This document shows positions 53,752 to 61,506 of a DNA stretch of 64,000 nt, in pieces. The position numbers were made by a program, and so were the translations under genes. Source of the DNA: Rhizobium hidalgonense (GTDB lineage: Bacteria; Pseudomonadota; Alphaproteobacteria; Rhizobiales; Rhizobiaceae); NCBI RefSeq assembly GCF_002914525.1, contig NZ_LODW01000116.1, forward strand, positions 186,001 through 250,000, written 5' to 3'. Below the pieces are notes generated by a model that was not told the DNA's origin, ran no database searches, and was given only the letters and a program-made list of their open reading frames with translations. The first letter of the stretch is position 1, and every line of letters begins with the position of its first letter.

Positions 53752-54897
53752 TCAGGACGGCAAAGCAGGCGGCAAAAGAAACAGCGTAAGCCCGAAAATC
53801 GCATAGACGGCCAACGCCATGACGCCCATATACCAGACACCGCGACCGCCATTGGACAGGAAGGTCGCCGCCATGGTGGCGATGAGCATCATGGTGACCG
53901 CGCCGGGCCAGAATTGCAGTGACATCGGTTCCGGCCCGATGAAATAGCTGACGATGACGAGGATCGGTGCGACGAAGAGCGCGATCTGTGCGGCACTTCC
54001 CAACGCGATGCCGACACTGAGATCGAGGCGGTTGGCGCGCGCTGCCGAAAACGCGGTTGTCATTTCCGCCGCTCCCCCGACCAGCGCCACGACAATGAAG
54101 CCGACGAACGCCGGCGTCATGCCGAGGCGGTCGGCCGCTCCCTGAACCGAGCCGACGAAGATTTCACTGATCAGCGCGACGAAAAGCGTGACGACGACAA
54201 GGATGACGACGCTGACGGTGATCGGCCAGGAACCGTGATTCTCCTCGGCATGGCTGACGCTTGCAAACAATTCGCGGTGCGTTTTCAGGGAAAACACCAT
54301 TCCCATCGCATAGACGGCGATGAGCAGCACAGCCAGACCCAGGCTCAGTTTCTGCGAAACGACGGACGTTTGATCCACATCGCTGATGATCGACGGCACC
54401 ATGATGGCGACAGTCGCCAGGAATAACAGGCAGGCCTGGAAGCGCGCATTGACGCGGTTGAATTCCTGCACATGATGCTTCAGCCCTCCGAAGAGAAATG
54501 CACCTCCCAGCATGAACAGGGTGTTTGTGACGATGGCGCCGGCAAGTGATGCCTTGACCAGCAGATACTGGCCGGCCTGCAAGGCAGCCAGCGAGATCAC
54601 CAGCTCGGTCAGGTTTCCCAAAGTGGCATTCAGCAAGCCTCCGACCGCATCGCCCGTCCGCGCGGAGACCGCCTCGGTTGCGCGACTTAAAAGCATCGCC
54701 AGCGGCACGATCGCACAGACCGACATGGCAAAAAGAAGCGTATGCGCTTGAGGAGAGGTCTGCTCCAGCAGAATGACGATCGGAACGAACACGATAAGCA
54801 CCAGCAGCGGCGCTTGCCGAATCTCGGTCACTGCAGCCCTGGTTATCGCAGAGATGCGCGATGGCGCGATCGCGTTCCTCTCCTCCAGGTTACGCAT
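53752..54897 (-). CDS. CAX/ChaA-type Ca2+(cation)/H+ antiporter
   Basis: A 381-residue membrane exchanger with about 11 helices in two inverted halves. The alpha-repeat motifs are VGGLLNATLGNLTELVISLAAL (GNxxE) and GGAAEMTTAFSAARANRLDLSVGIALGSAAQIALF. The start at 54897 has GGAG 6 bases upstream. It converges on the K+ channel gene 11 bases apart. Likely role: cytoplasmic Ca2+ or Na+/K+ extrusion. Confidence 0.9.
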   Translation of the reverse strand: MRNLEERNAIAPSRISAITRAAVTEIRQAPLLVLIVFVPIVILLEQTSPQAHTLLFAMSVCAIVPLAMLLSRATEAVSARTGDAVGGLLNATLGNLTELVISLAALQAGQYLLVKASLAGAIVTNTLFMLGGAFLFGGLKHHVQEFNRVNARFQACLLFLATVAIMVPSIISDVDQTSVVSQKLSLGLAVLLIAVYAMGMVFSLKTHRELFASVSHAEENHGSWPITVSVVILVVVTLFVALISEIFVGSVQGAADRLGMTPAFVGFIVVALVGGAAEMTTAFSAARANRLDLSVGIALGSAAQIALFVAPILVIVSYFIGPEPMSLQFWPGAVTMMLIATMAATFLSNGGRGVWYMGVMALAVYAIFGLTLFLLPPALPS

Positions 54898-55037
54898 GGC
54901 AATCTCCGTCTCTCCTGCCCATTTGGGCAAGCATACCGACAGCACCGCCTTCGCGCATTGATCCCAGTCAAGTGCTTGGCTTCGTGCAGGAAAGAAGAGC
55001 GTGTCGGGCTCGGTATCCCAAGGCGGCGCTTTCGATT

Positions 55038-55670
55038 TCAGCCGGCGGACCGCAGCCAGGCATTGCCTGAAGGCCTGAGTGGGATCACCATCTTCATCAG
55101 TTGAGGGAGATTGCGAGCCTTCATCTTTGCCATGACATTTGCACGATGGACTTCGACGGTGCGGGCGCTGATGCCGAGTTCAAAAGCAATCTGCTTGTTT
55201 TGAAGCCCATCGACGATCCCGGTCAGCACCTGCTGCTCGCGCTGGGTCAATTGGTGAATACGCGCCAGCACGACATCGTCCCGCTGTTCCTCCGATATCT
55301 CCGAATGCGCTATCGCTTCCTTGATCGCGGCAATGAGGACATCTTCCTTGAAAGGTTTTTCAATGAAGTCGACGGCGCCCGCTTTCATTGCCTGAACTGC
55401 CAGTGCGATATCGCCGTCGCCGCTGATAACGATAGCCGGTATGCCGTTGTGATGCGCCTTCAGACATTCCAGCAGTTCCAGGCCATCAATCCCTTGCATC
55501 CTGAGTTCGGTGAGCAGGCAGCATTTTCCTTCCGAAAGAGGCTGATCCAGAAACGCAGTCGCCGACGTGTGTGTACGCACCGCAAAGCCGGCGCAGACGA
55601 GCAGGAAGGTCAGAGACTTTCTGAACTCCTCCTCATCGTCGACGATGTGTACGGTGATGTCGTTTTGCAT
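55038..55670 (-). CDS. FixJ/NarL-type response regulator with Glu at the phospho-acceptor position
   Basis: A 210-residue regulator: receiver domain (residues 1-120), then a LuxR-type helix-turn-helix (LTQREQQVLTGIVDGLQNKQIAFELGISARTVEVHRANV shown as region about 140-180). The acidic pair Asp11-Asp12 and Lys of DFIEKPF are kept. The position of FixJ Asp54 is Glu55 (LLTELRMQGIDG; codon GAA is clear). Glu can mimic phospho-Asp, so the protein may be constitutively active or phosphorylation-independent. No sensor kinase is adjacent. The start at 55670 has GCGAGGG upstream. Confidence 0.87.
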   Translation of the reverse strand: MQNDITVHIVDDEEEFRKSLTFLLVCAGFAVRTHTSATAFLDQPLSEGKCCLLTELRMQGIDGLELLECLKAHHNGIPAIVISGDGDIALAVQAMKAGAVDFIEKPFKEDVLIAAIKEAIAHSEISEEQRDDVVLARIHQLTQREQQVLTGIVDGLQNKQIAFELGISARTVEVHRANVMAKMKARNLPQLMKMVIPLRPSGNAWLRSAG

Positions 55671-55792
55671 GAACCCTCGCCCGTAGCGCATTCGACCAGG
55701 GGCGGCCTGAACAAATGCCCCAGCCAAACACTAGCATTGTCAGGCTGCAAGCGCCTGTAGCATCACGTAAGCTCTTGCGATGGGGGTTGACG

Positions 55793-56740
55793 CTACTGCC
55801 GGCTCGATATCGCGTCGGCGATCTGCCGGGCGATTTCTTCCTGGACGTCGAGAAGACTTCGGTCCTGAAAGGTTCTGTCATAAGCGCCTGTCCAGGTCAC
55901 CGTTCCGTTGGCGCGATCGACCAGCCGGATTTGGACATGCAGCCTGGAACCTTCAGTTCCCAGGCTTCCCTGCAGCGAAAGCTGCGGTTGGTTTGACGCC
56001 GCGATCTGCGTTTGCGGACCGGCCGACTTGACGATGACGGACTTGTTCTTCGTCAACTGCGCGATCACCTCATCGGTTAGCCCCCGGGCAATGTCTGCAT
56101 CGCCGTTCCCACGACCTGTTCCGACCAGAGGCTCCACGAGGATTTCAGCTTTCACTTGGTCTCCCTTGGAGGAGACCGGGGCGCCGGAGGGGATGGAGGA
56201 GCCGAAAAGCCCTTCGAGCGGCCGTATCAGAGAGAGGATCGCCATCAGGCCGAGAACAAGCGGCACGCCAATCGGCAGGAGAAGGTCCCGATAGGCAAAT
56301 GACTGCTTCTGTTGTGCCGCCGGCGCCTCGTGCAACTGATTGCTCTTTGGTGCGGAACGGCTTCCTGGTGAGATGGCCGACTGATTTACGATGAAGTTCG
56401 GTACGTATCGGCCCTTGGGGATGGTGATCTGGATAGGATCGCCTCGCCCGACCACTAGATAATAGCGCTCCAGAGCCCGGCGAATACGCCCGGCCTCGAT
56501 GCGAACGACCGGATCGTTTTGCGCATCGAAGGACGCATCCCGGCCGAAAACCGCCTGGGCAATCGCGTAGGCTTTCAGGTTTGTCTCTCGTCCCGCCAGG
56601 GTTTCATCGACGATATAGGCCAGAAACCGCCGGCTCCGGTCCGGAGCCTGAAATTCCACGCTCGATAGGATGCGATCAAGCTGCGCACGGACCCTTGCGG
56701 GTTCAGCTATCGGATCGTCTTGCCCGCCTTGCGAGCCCAT
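55793..56740 (-). CDS. Membrane protein related to cyclase-associated TolB-like regulators, no catalytic domain
   Basis: A 315-residue protein. The N-terminal half (residues 10-120, FQAPDRSRRFLAYIVDETLAG and DPVVRIEAGRIRRALERYY) is the conserved DNA-binding-like domain that precedes TolB-like regions in many rhizobial proteins annotated as adenylate cyclase. One membrane segment follows (LLLPIGVPLVLGLMAILSLI), then a TolB-N-like periplasmic part (RGLTDEVIAQLTKNKSVIVK, WTGAYDRTFQD). There is no cyclase domain. Possibly a membrane-bound one-component regulator. Confidence 0.65.
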   Translation of the reverse strand: MGSQGGQDDPIAEPARVRAQLDRILSSVEFQAPDRSRRFLAYIVDETLAGRETNLKAYAIAQAVFGRDASFDAQNDPVVRIEAGRIRRALERYYLVVGRGDPIQITIPKGRYVPNFIVNQSAISPGSRSAPKSNQLHEAPAAQQKQSFAYRDLLLPIGVPLVLGLMAILSLIRPLEGLFGSSIPSGAPVSSKGDQVKAEILVEPLVGTGRGNGDADIARGLTDEVIAQLTKNKSVIVKSAGPQTQIAASNQPQLSLQGSLGTEGSRLHVQIRLVDRANGTVTWTGAYDRTFQDRSLLDVQEEIARQIADAISSRQ

Positions 56741-56820
56741 CGCGCCCTCCCGTGAATACGCCGTTTGACCTCACCGGTGCTCGATGCCGACGCTTGTGGT
56801 TTGGCAGCCTGTGCTTTGTG

Positions 56821-57747
56821 CTATTCCGGCAATGCAGTCTGGCGGAAGAAAGTCTCGATCGGCTCGTCCGGCGGGCCAAACCAGGTCGTGAAGAACGCCC
56901 GGAATTCCGGGGCGGCATAGGTCAGGCTGAGTGCCCGATCGACGCTGAGCCTGAAGTCCTCATCGCCCCTGGCCAACTCGAGCCCCAGCGGCTGGAAAGT
57001 AAAATGTCGCTTCAGGACGATGAGGTTGCCGGAATCATCGCTGCGTGCCGCAGCGTCCATCAGCAGCGACATATCGCCGAACAGCACCGCCGAACTGCCG
57101 TCACGAACGCGGTCGACGCCCTGCTGGTAGTTGTTGACCGGCACCGTCGTTGCGGCCAGCTGAAATGTCTCGATCCTGTCGGAGAGCCACCGTTCACTGG
57201 TGGTCCCGGCAATCGCCGAAAAAGTCTTGTGCTCAAGGATGGTGCGCGCTGGAGAGCCACGCCAGATCGGCCGGCTCGACGGCTGCCCGTATTCCAGGAC
57301 CTCGCGCAAGGCCAGAGGCGCACTGGCTCTCAGCAGCGCGCCCGTGCCGCTCGGAAAAATCGGCAGCGAGAACGAAACCTCCTGCCTGCGGCTGATCGTC
57401 ACCGGCTCAGCCGCGCAGACGAGATCCACTACGCCGTCCTGTATGGCCCGCGGCCGGGCATCGTTGCCGAGAGGAATCCATTCTATGTTCAACTGCGAGA
57501 GTTTCAGCTCCGCCCTCACGCTGTCGGCAATCTTGTTGCAAAGCGCCACCGCATAACCGTCGGGCGCACCCTGGTCCGACTTGAACGAAAACGGCCTTGC
57601 ATCAGGGTCATAACCGAGCTTCAGCGAACTGCTGCTGCGGATACGGTCCAGCGTCTGTGCGGCAGCTGGGGTAAAGGCGCCCGTCGCCAGCGCACCGATG
57701 AAGATGGAGGCGGCAATCGCTGTTAACCGCCCTTTGCTGATTGACAT
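56821..57747 (-). CDS. Periplasmic amino-acid/polyamine-type binding protein (family 3)
   Basis: A 308-residue exported protein. The signal peptide (LTAIAASIFIGALATGAFTPAAAQ) is followed by the SBP family 3 pattern KLGYDPDARPFSFKSDQGAPDGYAVALCNKI and DLVCAAEPVTISRRQEVSFSLP. It is the last gene of the decarboxylase/antiporter operon, 18 bases after potE. No permease or ATPase is linked, so it may be a sensor, or deliver substrate to another transporter. Confidence 0.82.
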   Translation of the reverse strand: MSISKGRLTAIAASIFIGALATGAFTPAAAQTLDRIRSSSSLKLGYDPDARPFSFKSDQGAPDGYAVALCNKIADSVRAELKLSQLNIEWIPLGNDARPRAIQDGVVDLVCAAEPVTISRRQEVSFSLPIFPSGTGALLRASAPLALREVLEYGQPSSRPIWRGSPARTILEHKTFSAIAGTTSERWLSDRIETFQLAATTVPVNNYQQGVDRVRDGSSAVLFGDMSLLMDAAARSDDSGNLIVLKRHFTFQPLGLELARGDEDFRLSVDRALSLTYAAPEFRAFFTTWFGPPDEPIETFFRQTALPE

Positions 57748-57765
57748 GGTTCTTCCTCCCCTGCG

Positions 57766-59124
57766 CTATTCTGCCGGCGCGCGGTTCGCGCCGCTTGTAA
57801 AGCGCGGCGCGATCAGGCCGTAAATGATGAAACCGATACCCGTGACCAGCATGCCGCCAAGCACGGCGTCCTTGCCGGAGGCGTAGATTGCGAACACGCT
57901 GTAGAGCATGCCGACAAGCGCAATGACGGCATTAAGCCGGTATTTCGCCTGCGGCACGCGCGCCGCCTTCATGATGACGAAGAGTGAGGACAGCGCGATG
58001 ATGTATGGCAGCACATTGGTGACGACCGCGAGGTTGACGAGAGCGGAAAACTGTTCGCTGAGGGTCGGCGATATCGTCATCAGCGCCAGGCCCGTCTGCA
58101 CGACGCCGAGGATGATCATACCCTGAACCGGCGCGCCCATCTCGTTCACCCGTGAAAACACGGTAGGGAACATCCGCTCTTCCGCAGCCGTCCGCGCGGT
58201 TTGTGCGATAGTGAACTGCCACCCGAGCAGCGAACCCAGGCAGGCAAGCACGGCAAGCGCCATGATGATCGAACCGATCGTCGGATTGAACATCGTGGCA
58301 TAGGCGAGCGCGAACGGACCAGTTGATGCGGCGAGATCGGCATTCGGCACGATGCCTTGAATGACCGTCGTCGACAGGATGTAGATGACGGCGGCCCCAA
58401 GCGTGCCGAACATACAGGCGAGCGGCACATCTCGTTTCGGGTTCTCGACGGCATCCGAATTCTGCGCAGCCGACTCCATACCGAGGAAGGCCCAGAGGGT
58501 CAGGGAAATGCTCGATCCCATCCCCTGCCCGAGCGACAGTCCCTGCGGATTCCAGGCGGCGGCAAAGGTGCTGGAACTGAACCAGAGCCATCCGATGATC
58601 GACAGCAGTCCGACCGGCAGGATAACGCCCCATACCGTGACCGAGCCGATGCGCCCCGTGATGCGCGGACCGCCGAAATTGGCGGCGGTCGTCAGCCAGA
58701 GAAGAATGATCAAGGCCACGCAGGTCATGATCGGCGTCGAGGTCAGCGCCGGGAAAAAACCGGCGAGATAGCCGACGGCCGAAATGCCTATCGCAACATT
58801 GCCGATGGCGAGCGACAGAAAATACAGGAAGAACACCATGAAATAGCCGTCCTTCCCATAGGCGTCCTCGGCATAGGCGGACATGCCGCCGGGTCGCTGA
58901 TTGAACAGCCCGGCTTGCGCGAATCCGTAGGCGATCGCCATCGAGCCGACGGCGGTCACGATCCAGGAGAGCAGCGAGATCGCCCCGACCTGCGCCATGT
59001 TGGCGGGCAGCATGATAATGCCCGATCCCATCATGTTGACGGCGACGATGAAGGTGAGTTGCACCAAGTTCATCTTCTTCTTGGCGGTGGTTTCGGCCGC
59101 GAGATGCATAGTATTGTCGGTCAT
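57766..59124 (-). CDS. potE: PotE-like putrescine:ornithine (amino acid/amine) antiporter
   Basis: A 452-residue APC-family antiporter with 12 membrane segments. The substrate helix motif NMMGSGIIMLPANMAQVG is characteristic of PotE/CadB-type exchangers. It imports the amino acid and exports the amine made by the neighbouring decarboxylases. GGAGG lies 8 bases before the start. It sits 18 bases after the SpeF-type gene. Confidence 0.9.
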   Translation of the reverse strand: MTDNTMHLAAETTAKKKMNLVQLTFIVAVNMMGSGIIMLPANMAQVGAISLLSWIVTAVGSMAIAYGFAQAGLFNQRPGGMSAYAEDAYGKDGYFMVFFLYFLSLAIGNVAIGISAVGYLAGFFPALTSTPIMTCVALIILLWLTTAANFGGPRITGRIGSVTVWGVILPVGLLSIIGWLWFSSSTFAAAWNPQGLSLGQGMGSSISLTLWAFLGMESAAQNSDAVENPKRDVPLACMFGTLGAAVIYILSTTVIQGIVPNADLAASTGPFALAYATMFNPTIGSIIMALAVLACLGSLLGWQFTIAQTARTAAEERMFPTVFSRVNEMGAPVQGMIILGVVQTGLALMTISPTLSEQFSALVNLAVVTNVLPYIIALSSLFVIMKAARVPQAKYRLNAVIALVGMLYSVFAIYASGKDAVLGGMLVTGIGFIIYGLIAPRFTSGANRAPAE

Positions 59125-59142
59125 GATGAGATCCTCCGTCCC

Positions 59143-61506
59143 CTACTCGCGCACGACATACGTATAGAACTTGATCCGCCCATCGATCCGTTCCTGGAAC
59201 ACGCCCTGCACTTCGTAATTGAAGCCGGGGAAACGATTGAAGGATTCCTCGAAGGCCAGGAAATAGTCGCGCATTGGCCGTGCTCTCTCGTCCCAGCGCT
59301 CTCCCGGCACGATCACGCCGATGCCCGGCGGATAGATCAGCGCCAGCGTCGCCGAGATGCGGCCGGCAGCCTCGGCGAGCGGCACATAGTCGACATTGTT
59401 GGCGACCAGCGCCTCATAGGCCTGTTTCGGTGCGATCGCCGGCTCCGGAAAGCTCTCGGAGCGGAAGCAGAGCCGCTGCAAGTCCTTGACGCCGGCACTA
59501 CGATAGAAGGAATGCATCTCCTTGCAGACCTGCCGAACCGTGTAGCCTGCATAGCGTTCGCGGTTGGCCGCAAAGACCGTTGGCAGCACCTCCGGCAATG
59601 GCGCGTCGCGATCCCAGAGGTTCTTGAACTTCACCAGCTTGGCGACCAGCGTATTCAGCTTGCTTTCGTCTTCTGCCGGCGTCAGCAGAAAGAGCAGGCT
59701 GTTCAGATCGCATTTTTCCGCCACCACCCGCTGTTCGCGCAGGTAGTTAGCGACAACAGTCGCCGGGATGCCGAACTCACGATATTCGCCGGTCGTCCGG
59801 TCGATGCCCGGGGTGAGCAGTGTGAGCTTGTTGGGATCGACCATAGTATAGCCGGGCGCATAACCAGAATAGCCATGCCACTTCACCTCCGGATCGAACC
59901 GCCAGCATTGCTGCTCGCGCTTCAGCACATCGGTCGGGATATCCTCCCATCTGGTATCGGCCAGATCGCCCGTATGTTTCGAGCCTGCGACCGAGACCCT
60001 GTCCGGCACGAAGGGATCGAAGAACCATTGTTCTTCCGCGCTTGCGGCTTTGGACTCGTAATGATCGACGAAACCGCGCAGCTTCTTGCGCACCTCGATC
60101 CCCAGCTCGATGCAGCGATCCCAGAGCATCTCGCCGGCCTTGCCCTCATGCACCTTGGCGTTGACGTCGAGCGAGGCGAAAAGCGGATAGAAGGGAGAGG
60201 TCGAGACATTCATCAGCAGCGATTCATTGAAGCGCTTGTGTTCGACGAAGCGGCGCTGGCCCTTGATATGTTCGTCCCGCTTGTGGATCTGTGAGGCCTG
60301 CGAGAAACCGGCGCCTTGCTTGTGGACCGACTGGGTGGAAAACAGCCCCGGCATATCCGGTCGCAGGTCTTTAAGACGCATCGGGCTGTGGCCATCAAAC
60401 AGCGGATGGAAGGCATTGTAGCCGATCCAGGCCTCGTCCCAGAGCACGTAGTCGCAGAGATGGCCGATTTTCTCCATGACTTGGCGGACATTGTAGATCG
60501 TGCCGTCATAGGTCGCGAGCTGGATGCAAGCGAGACGGAAAGGCCTCTCCGCCTTCGCACGGCTCTTGTCGGGGACGAGCGGATGTTCCTCTATCTTTCG
60601 CCGCAGCCAGCTTTCGTCCCAGGCCGCCCAGTCGACGGCGCCGATCATGCCGAAGGAATTGCGGGCAGTCGGCAGATAGATCGGGATGGCGCCGGCCTGC
60701 ACGAGAGCGCCCTGATGCAGGGATTTGTGATTATTGCGGTCGAAGAGCACGAGATCGCCGCTACGCAGCACCGCATTGGCCACCACCTTGTTGGAGGTAC
60801 TCGTGCCGTTCAGGATGAAATAGGTGCGGTCGGCTCCGAAGATGCGCGCCGCCTGCTTTTGGGCTTCGACGGCGGGACCTTCGTGAATCAGGAGATCGCC
60901 GAGATCGACGTCGGCATTGCAGAGGTCGTTGCGGAAGATGCTCTCACCGAAATATTTGAAGAAGAGCTGGCCGGCCGGCGATTTCCGATAGAACTGGCCG
61001 CCCTGATGCCCTGGGCAATCGAAGGCGATGTTGGCCTCGCCGTCATAGGCCATCATGCCGCCGAAGAAGGGCGGCAGCAGCGACTTGCCGTAATTGACCG
61101 CACTGGACACGATCTGCTTGGCATAGAAGGTCGGCGTCTGCTGGCCGAGATAGACGAAACCATCCACCTCGCCGGCCATCTCGACGACATCCATATGCGC
61201 AATCGTCAACGTATCGGCCATTGCCCAGATTGGCGTACGGAAGCCGATGTCTCTGACGGAACGAAGGAAGCTGCGCGCCGAAGGAAGCCGCCCGCCCTCG
61301 ACCGAGCCGATATAGGCGCCAACGTCCGCATCTTCGGACACGTCGGCTGAGTAGGCGTCGCGCTGCTCCACCTCGAAGCCCTGGGCGGTGATCTGTGACA
61401 CCAGTTCCTGAGCCTGGGAATTGTCACGGTCGATGATCGCGACGATCTTCAACATCTTGTGGAAGGGTATGGCGACCGTCGGAGACTTCACATCACGCGG
61501 GATCAT
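59143..61506 (-). CDS. speF: Ornithine decarboxylase, inducible SpeF type (PLP fold I)
   Basis: A 787-residue enzyme of the Orn/Lys/Arg decarboxylase class I: an N-terminal response-regulator-like wing domain (residues 1-120, MLKIVAIIDRDNSQAQELV region), the PLP domain, and the C-terminal domain ending KFYTYVVRE. The PLP lysine is about Lys396 in STQSVHKQGAGFSQASQIHK, the SpeF version of the motif. Ornithine to putrescine + CO2. The start at 61506 has AGGAGGGG 4 bases upstream and overlaps the previous gene by 14 bases. The adjacent potE supports an ornithine/putrescine cycle. Confidence 0.9.
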   Translation of the reverse strand: MIPRDVKSPTVAIPFHKMLKIVAIIDRDNSQAQELVSQITAQGFEVEQRDAYSADVSEDADVGAYIGSVEGGRLPSARSFLRSVRDIGFRTPIWAMADTLTIAHMDVVEMAGEVDGFVYLGQQTPTFYAKQIVSSAVNYGKSLLPPFFGGMMAYDGEANIAFDCPGHQGGQFYRKSPAGQLFFKYFGESIFRNDLCNADVDLGDLLIHEGPAVEAQKQAARIFGADRTYFILNGTSTSNKVVANAVLRSGDLVLFDRNNHKSLHQGALVQAGAIPIYLPTARNSFGMIGAVDWAAWDESWLRRKIEEHPLVPDKSRAKAERPFRLACIQLATYDGTIYNVRQVMEKIGHLCDYVLWDEAWIGYNAFHPLFDGHSPMRLKDLRPDMPGLFSTQSVHKQGAGFSQASQIHKRDEHIKGQRRFVEHKRFNESLLMNVSTSPFYPLFASLDVNAKVHEGKAGEMLWDRCIELGIEVRKKLRGFVDHYESKAASAEEQWFFDPFVPDRVSVAGSKHTGDLADTRWEDIPTDVLKREQQCWRFDPEVKWHGYSGYAPGYTMVDPNKLTLLTPGIDRTTGEYREFGIPATVVANYLREQRVVAEKCDLNSLLFLLTPAEDESKLNTLVAKLVKFKNLWDRDAPLPEVLPTVFAANRERYAGYTVRQVCKEMHSFYRSAGVKDLQRLCFRSESFPEPAIAPKQAYEALVANNVDYVPLAEAAGRISATLALIYPPGIGVIVPGERWDERARPMRDYFLAFEESFNRFPGFNYEVQGVFQERIDGRIKFYTYVVRE

